Assembly: GCF_947623445.1 (NCBI RefSeq)
Contig: NC_135245.1
Span: 5,835,501-5,899,500 of the forward strand
From: Clavelina lepadiformis
Taxonomy: Eukaryota; Chordata; Ascidiacea; Aplousobranchia; Clavelinidae
Length of the DNA: 64,000 nucleotides
Reading direction: 5' to 3'
Shown here piece after piece: positions 61,657-64,000 of the stretch (the first letter of the stretch is position 1; each line of letters starts with the position of its first letter). A program made the translations under genes and the position numbers. The notes below the pieces were generated by a model, which was not told the DNA's origin, searched no databases, and saw only the letters and a list, made by a program, of their open reading frames with translations.

Positions 61657-63783
61657 ATGGCAGACAATATTCAAAGTGACAAGCTGGGAAGAATTCAGTC
61701 AAATATTGCCAGCGGTTTTGGAAAATATGGCTTTATTTGGATTGTTATCAAGATAATACGTTGCATCGGTCTATTTCAAACCAGTGATTTACTGAAAACC
61801 ATTCCTGTAGTTCCATTTTTATTTTTTGCTAAGCTTACTTCAGCTGGAACATTTTTGCTCATACAGAAGCCTTTTTCAAGTGGCCAGAAGTTGAACAAAA
61901 AACAATGGAAATACATTTTTCGACACGCTTTGCTGGGACTAGTTTCGAATCTTTTGTGGTTATCGGCACTTAAACTTTGTGGCCCTTTGCGAACTATTTT
62001 GGTATACGAGCATGGTGAACCTATTTTGATAGCTATGTTTGTTGGAATGTTCTCAAATGGACGCAGGGGAAACCATGCAAAGGCCAGGGGATCACTGATG
62101 TTTTTCCTTGGTATAGTTTGCTTGCTGTTTTTTGATAATGACAGTACAATGTTAACCAGGAAACCTAATCACCCCGAAGGCACACACACAAGCAGTATAT
62201 CACACTCATTTTATGCTTTGATATCTTCTCTAGGGGTTGCCGATCACAAAGGAGGTGTTCTGCTTCTGGTTTTCACGTTGCTGCTTAAAGTTGCATGCAG
62301 TGGATACACTAAGAGAGTCAGCGCTCATATTGGATGTGTCAAACGCTTACATGCTCTATCAACTTTGTTGTCTGCTGTGTTGCTTTGCCCATTTTCGATT
62401 CTAATCTATCTTACTGGATCTGAATTAAACATAGTCAAGAGCATTTTACCTTTATTCCTTGCTGTCGTGTTAGTTTTTGTCATCGATTATTATGGACACT
62501 TAAAGGTTTCCACAAAGCTGGAAGCTGTACGTATGGCACGCATTGGATATTTCACAATGGCGATTTTTGCTCTGTTTTTTGGACTTCAGTGGAGTCAAAC
62601 AGAAGGCTTATCATCAGTTCATCATGTGGAAGAACATGCCTTATCCGGTGGAGTGGTTGTTAGCACTGTATTTTTTATTTTGGCATCTGATATGTTGTCG
62701 TGGCCATCTTCTAAAAGTCAAAAAGGAAGCTTTATTGGTTATTCTGCTGAAGGCTTACCCTTATATCGCTTTGCAGATGATGTATTGCAACGAGCTTCTA
62801 AATCCACAGTTGTTGAATTATTCCATGGTCTTATGCAGCGTGTTATGAGAGAAAGGGATTCAAGACATATTTTCTACTTCCTTTGCATCAATCTATGTTT
62901 TGCCTTTGTTGAACTCACCTATGGCATATGGAGTAATTCACTTGGGCTTATATCAGACAGCTTTCATATGCTATTTGATTGTACTGCTTTAATACTGGGT
63001 TTGATTGCTGCAGTGATGGCAAAATGGAAACCGTCAAGAATGTTTTCTTATGGTTATGGAAGAGTAGAAGTCCTATCTGGATTTGTGAATGGCTTATTTT
63101 TGCTGGTTGTTGCCATCTTCTTGTTCCATGAAGCGTTTCAAAGGTTACTGGATCCACCAAAAATTGATACGGACAAATTGATGGCTGTATCTGTGGCTGG
63201 GTTTCTTGTGAATTTGGTTGGTGTTTTTGTGTTTAGTCACCAACATGGTCATGGTTCAGCTTGTAATCACGACCATCACCATCATGATAACACCAACTTG
63301 AAGGGTGTTTATCTCCATATTTTAGCAGATTTATTAGGAAGTGTCGGAGTCATTGTTTCATCATTTGTAATTGGACGCTGGCAGATTTTAGTTGCCGACC
63401 CTATTTGTACTGTTCTTGTCGCTACACTTATCTTGTGCACAGTTTGGCCATTACTCCGGGACTCTTCGCGGATGTTAGCCATGTGTGCATCCCCAGAATT
63501 AGAACTAGACATCAACAAAGCATTGTCAAAAGTTTCGGCAGTTGATGGTGTCATATCCTTTCGTTTCTGTCAAGTATGGCAGCACACTGATGATGAAATA
63601 ATTGCTGCAGTCAGTGTCTATGTTGAATCTCATGTGATCGAACAACGCATAATCTCCCAAGTTACTGCTATACTTAAAGAACACCGGATAACTTCCGTTA
63701 CTGTTCAAGTAGAAAAAGACAACTTTTATCAGCACATGTCTATGGAACGCCAACGCCGCAAAAATAGCAAAGTGTTAAATTGA
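61657..63783 (+). CDS. SLC30A5: ZnT5 (SLC30A5)-like zinc transporter, single coding exon
   Basis: A cation diffusion facilitator that, with ZnT6 in vertebrates, loads zinc into early secretory compartments. A 708-aa uninterrupted ORF (human 765). The start MADNIQSDKLGRIQS is the first ATG after an in-frame TAG in the flanking acceptor. Residues 1 to about 400 form the long, multi-spanning N-terminal extension that is unique to ZnT5 (QKPFSSGQKLNKKQW, LCGPLRTILVYEHGEP, LGVADHKGGVLLLVF, ALSGGVVVSTVFFILASDML). The CDF core follows. Metal-site residues His437 and Asp441 lie in SDSFHMLFD, and His554 and Asp558 in LHILADLLGS. A His-rich loop (HQHGHGSACNHDHHHHD, about 529-545) lies between them. The C-terminal cytoplasmic domain ends VTVQVEKDNFYQHMS. 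It is the only intron-free gene among seven in the window. A retrocopy or lineage-specific intron loss is possible, but the reading frame is intact and conserved. Confidence 0.95.
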   Translation: MADNIQSDKLGRIQSNIASGFGKYGFIWIVIKIIRCIGLFQTSDLLKTIPVVPFLFFAKLTSAGTFLLIQKPFSSGQKLNKKQWKYIFRHALLGLVSNLLWLSALKLCGPLRTILVYEHGEPILIAMFVGMFSNGRRGNHAKARGSLMFFLGIVCLLFFDNDSTMLTRKPNHPEGTHTSSISHSFYALISSLGVADHKGGVLLLVFTLLLKVACSGYTKRVSAHIGCVKRLHALSTLLSAVLLCPFSILIYLTGSELNIVKSILPLFLAVVLVFVIDYYGHLKVSTKLEAVRMARIGYFTMAIFALFFGLQWSQTEGLSSVHHVEEHALSGGVVVSTVFFILASDMLSWPSSKSQKGSFIGYSAEGLPLYRFADDVLQRASKSTVVELFHGLMQRVMRERDSRHIFYFLCINLCFAFVELTYGIWSNSLGLISDSFHMLFDCTALILGLIAAVMAKWKPSRMFSYGYGRVEVLSGFVNGLFLLVVAIFLFHEAFQRLLDPPKIDTDKLMAVSVAGFLVNLVGVFVFSHQHGHGSACNHDHHHHDNTNLKGVYLHILADLLGSVGVIVSSFVIGRWQILVADPICTVLVATLILCTVWPLLRDSSRMLAMCASPELELDINKALSKVSAVDGVISFRFCQVWQHTDDEIIAAVSVYVESHVIEQRIISQVTAILKEHRITSVTVQVEKDNFYQHMSMERQRRKNSKVLN

Positions 63784-64000
63784 ATCGCAAGTATGCAATT
63801 TATGTATTGTTTTCATAATTTGATTGGAAGGTTTTCAAACGTAACTTTATAGATTCAAATCACGAAACAACAAGCCAAACGCCAAAGCCGGCAATCAAAC
63901 GGGCTTTTCTGTGATTGCTGTTGCACGATTCATATGGCAATTATCAAAATGGTTTCGCAACATTTACAATTACACCACAGTTTTATAAACTTGATTTTTT
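63784..64000 (+). other. ZnT5 3' flank to window edge
   Basis: No AATAAA or poly(A) tract is seen in the 217 bp after the stop codon. Confidence 0.5.

Noticed and set aside
62543-62848. 101-codon ORF overlapping ZnT5
   Set aside because: It is an alternative-frame shadow inside a clearly conserved coding sequence.

Overview
This is eukaryotic nuclear DNA from an animal: AT-rich, with intron-split genes using GT-AG junctions and a heavy load of transposon remnants. The encoded proteins resemble chordate or other deuterostome families. A marine invertebrate such as a tunicate is plausible, but nothing in the window proves the lineage.

Six host genes can be read, and all six are complete in frame. 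On the minus strand: Son of sevenless (SOS, 9800-19556, 23 exons, 1285 aa), a NUDT14-type UDP-sugar pyrophosphatase (22591-26190, 7 exons, 220 aa), pyroglutamyl-peptidase I (32098-33630, 5 exons, 202 aa) and the ESCRT-II subunit SNF8/VPS22 (49589-51261, 5 exons, 250 aa). On the plus strand: alpha-methylacyl-CoA racemase (AMACR, 28615-30706, 8 exons, 380 aa, ending in the peroxisomal signal SKL) and an SLC45-family sugar transporter (39403-47860, 14 exons, 768 aa). A seventh gene, a ZnT5/SLC30A5 zinc transporter (61657-63783, 708 aa), has an uninterrupted coding region. Exon phases close for every multi-exon model. The genes share no obvious pathway and do not form an operon.

The rest is accessory DNA. 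1-9.8 kb holds a possible terminal exon of an off-window gene, tRNA-like sequences, and TA- and 8-bp-duplicating MITEs. 19.6-22.6 kb and 26-28.6 kb are sparse. 34.6-38 kb is a transposon cluster: a piggyBac deletion derivative, a decayed ZBED5/GTF2IRD2-like hAT transposase, and two inverted copies of a hAT MITE. A third copy of that MITE lies nested inside another hAT element in an SLC45 intron. 59.6-61.2 kb is a decayed non-LTR retrotransposon on the minus strand.

The most unusual structure is 53622-58119. It is a 4.5-kb element with near-perfect outer termini, an apparent 9-bp target duplication, and long foldback arms built of about 48-bp tandem units. The units carry the palindrome CGTCCATGGACG. 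The interior encodes the end of a Ulp1/SENP-like cysteine protease and a PHD finger. It looks like a foldback-type (possibly Mutator-like) transposon or a captured-gene derivative.
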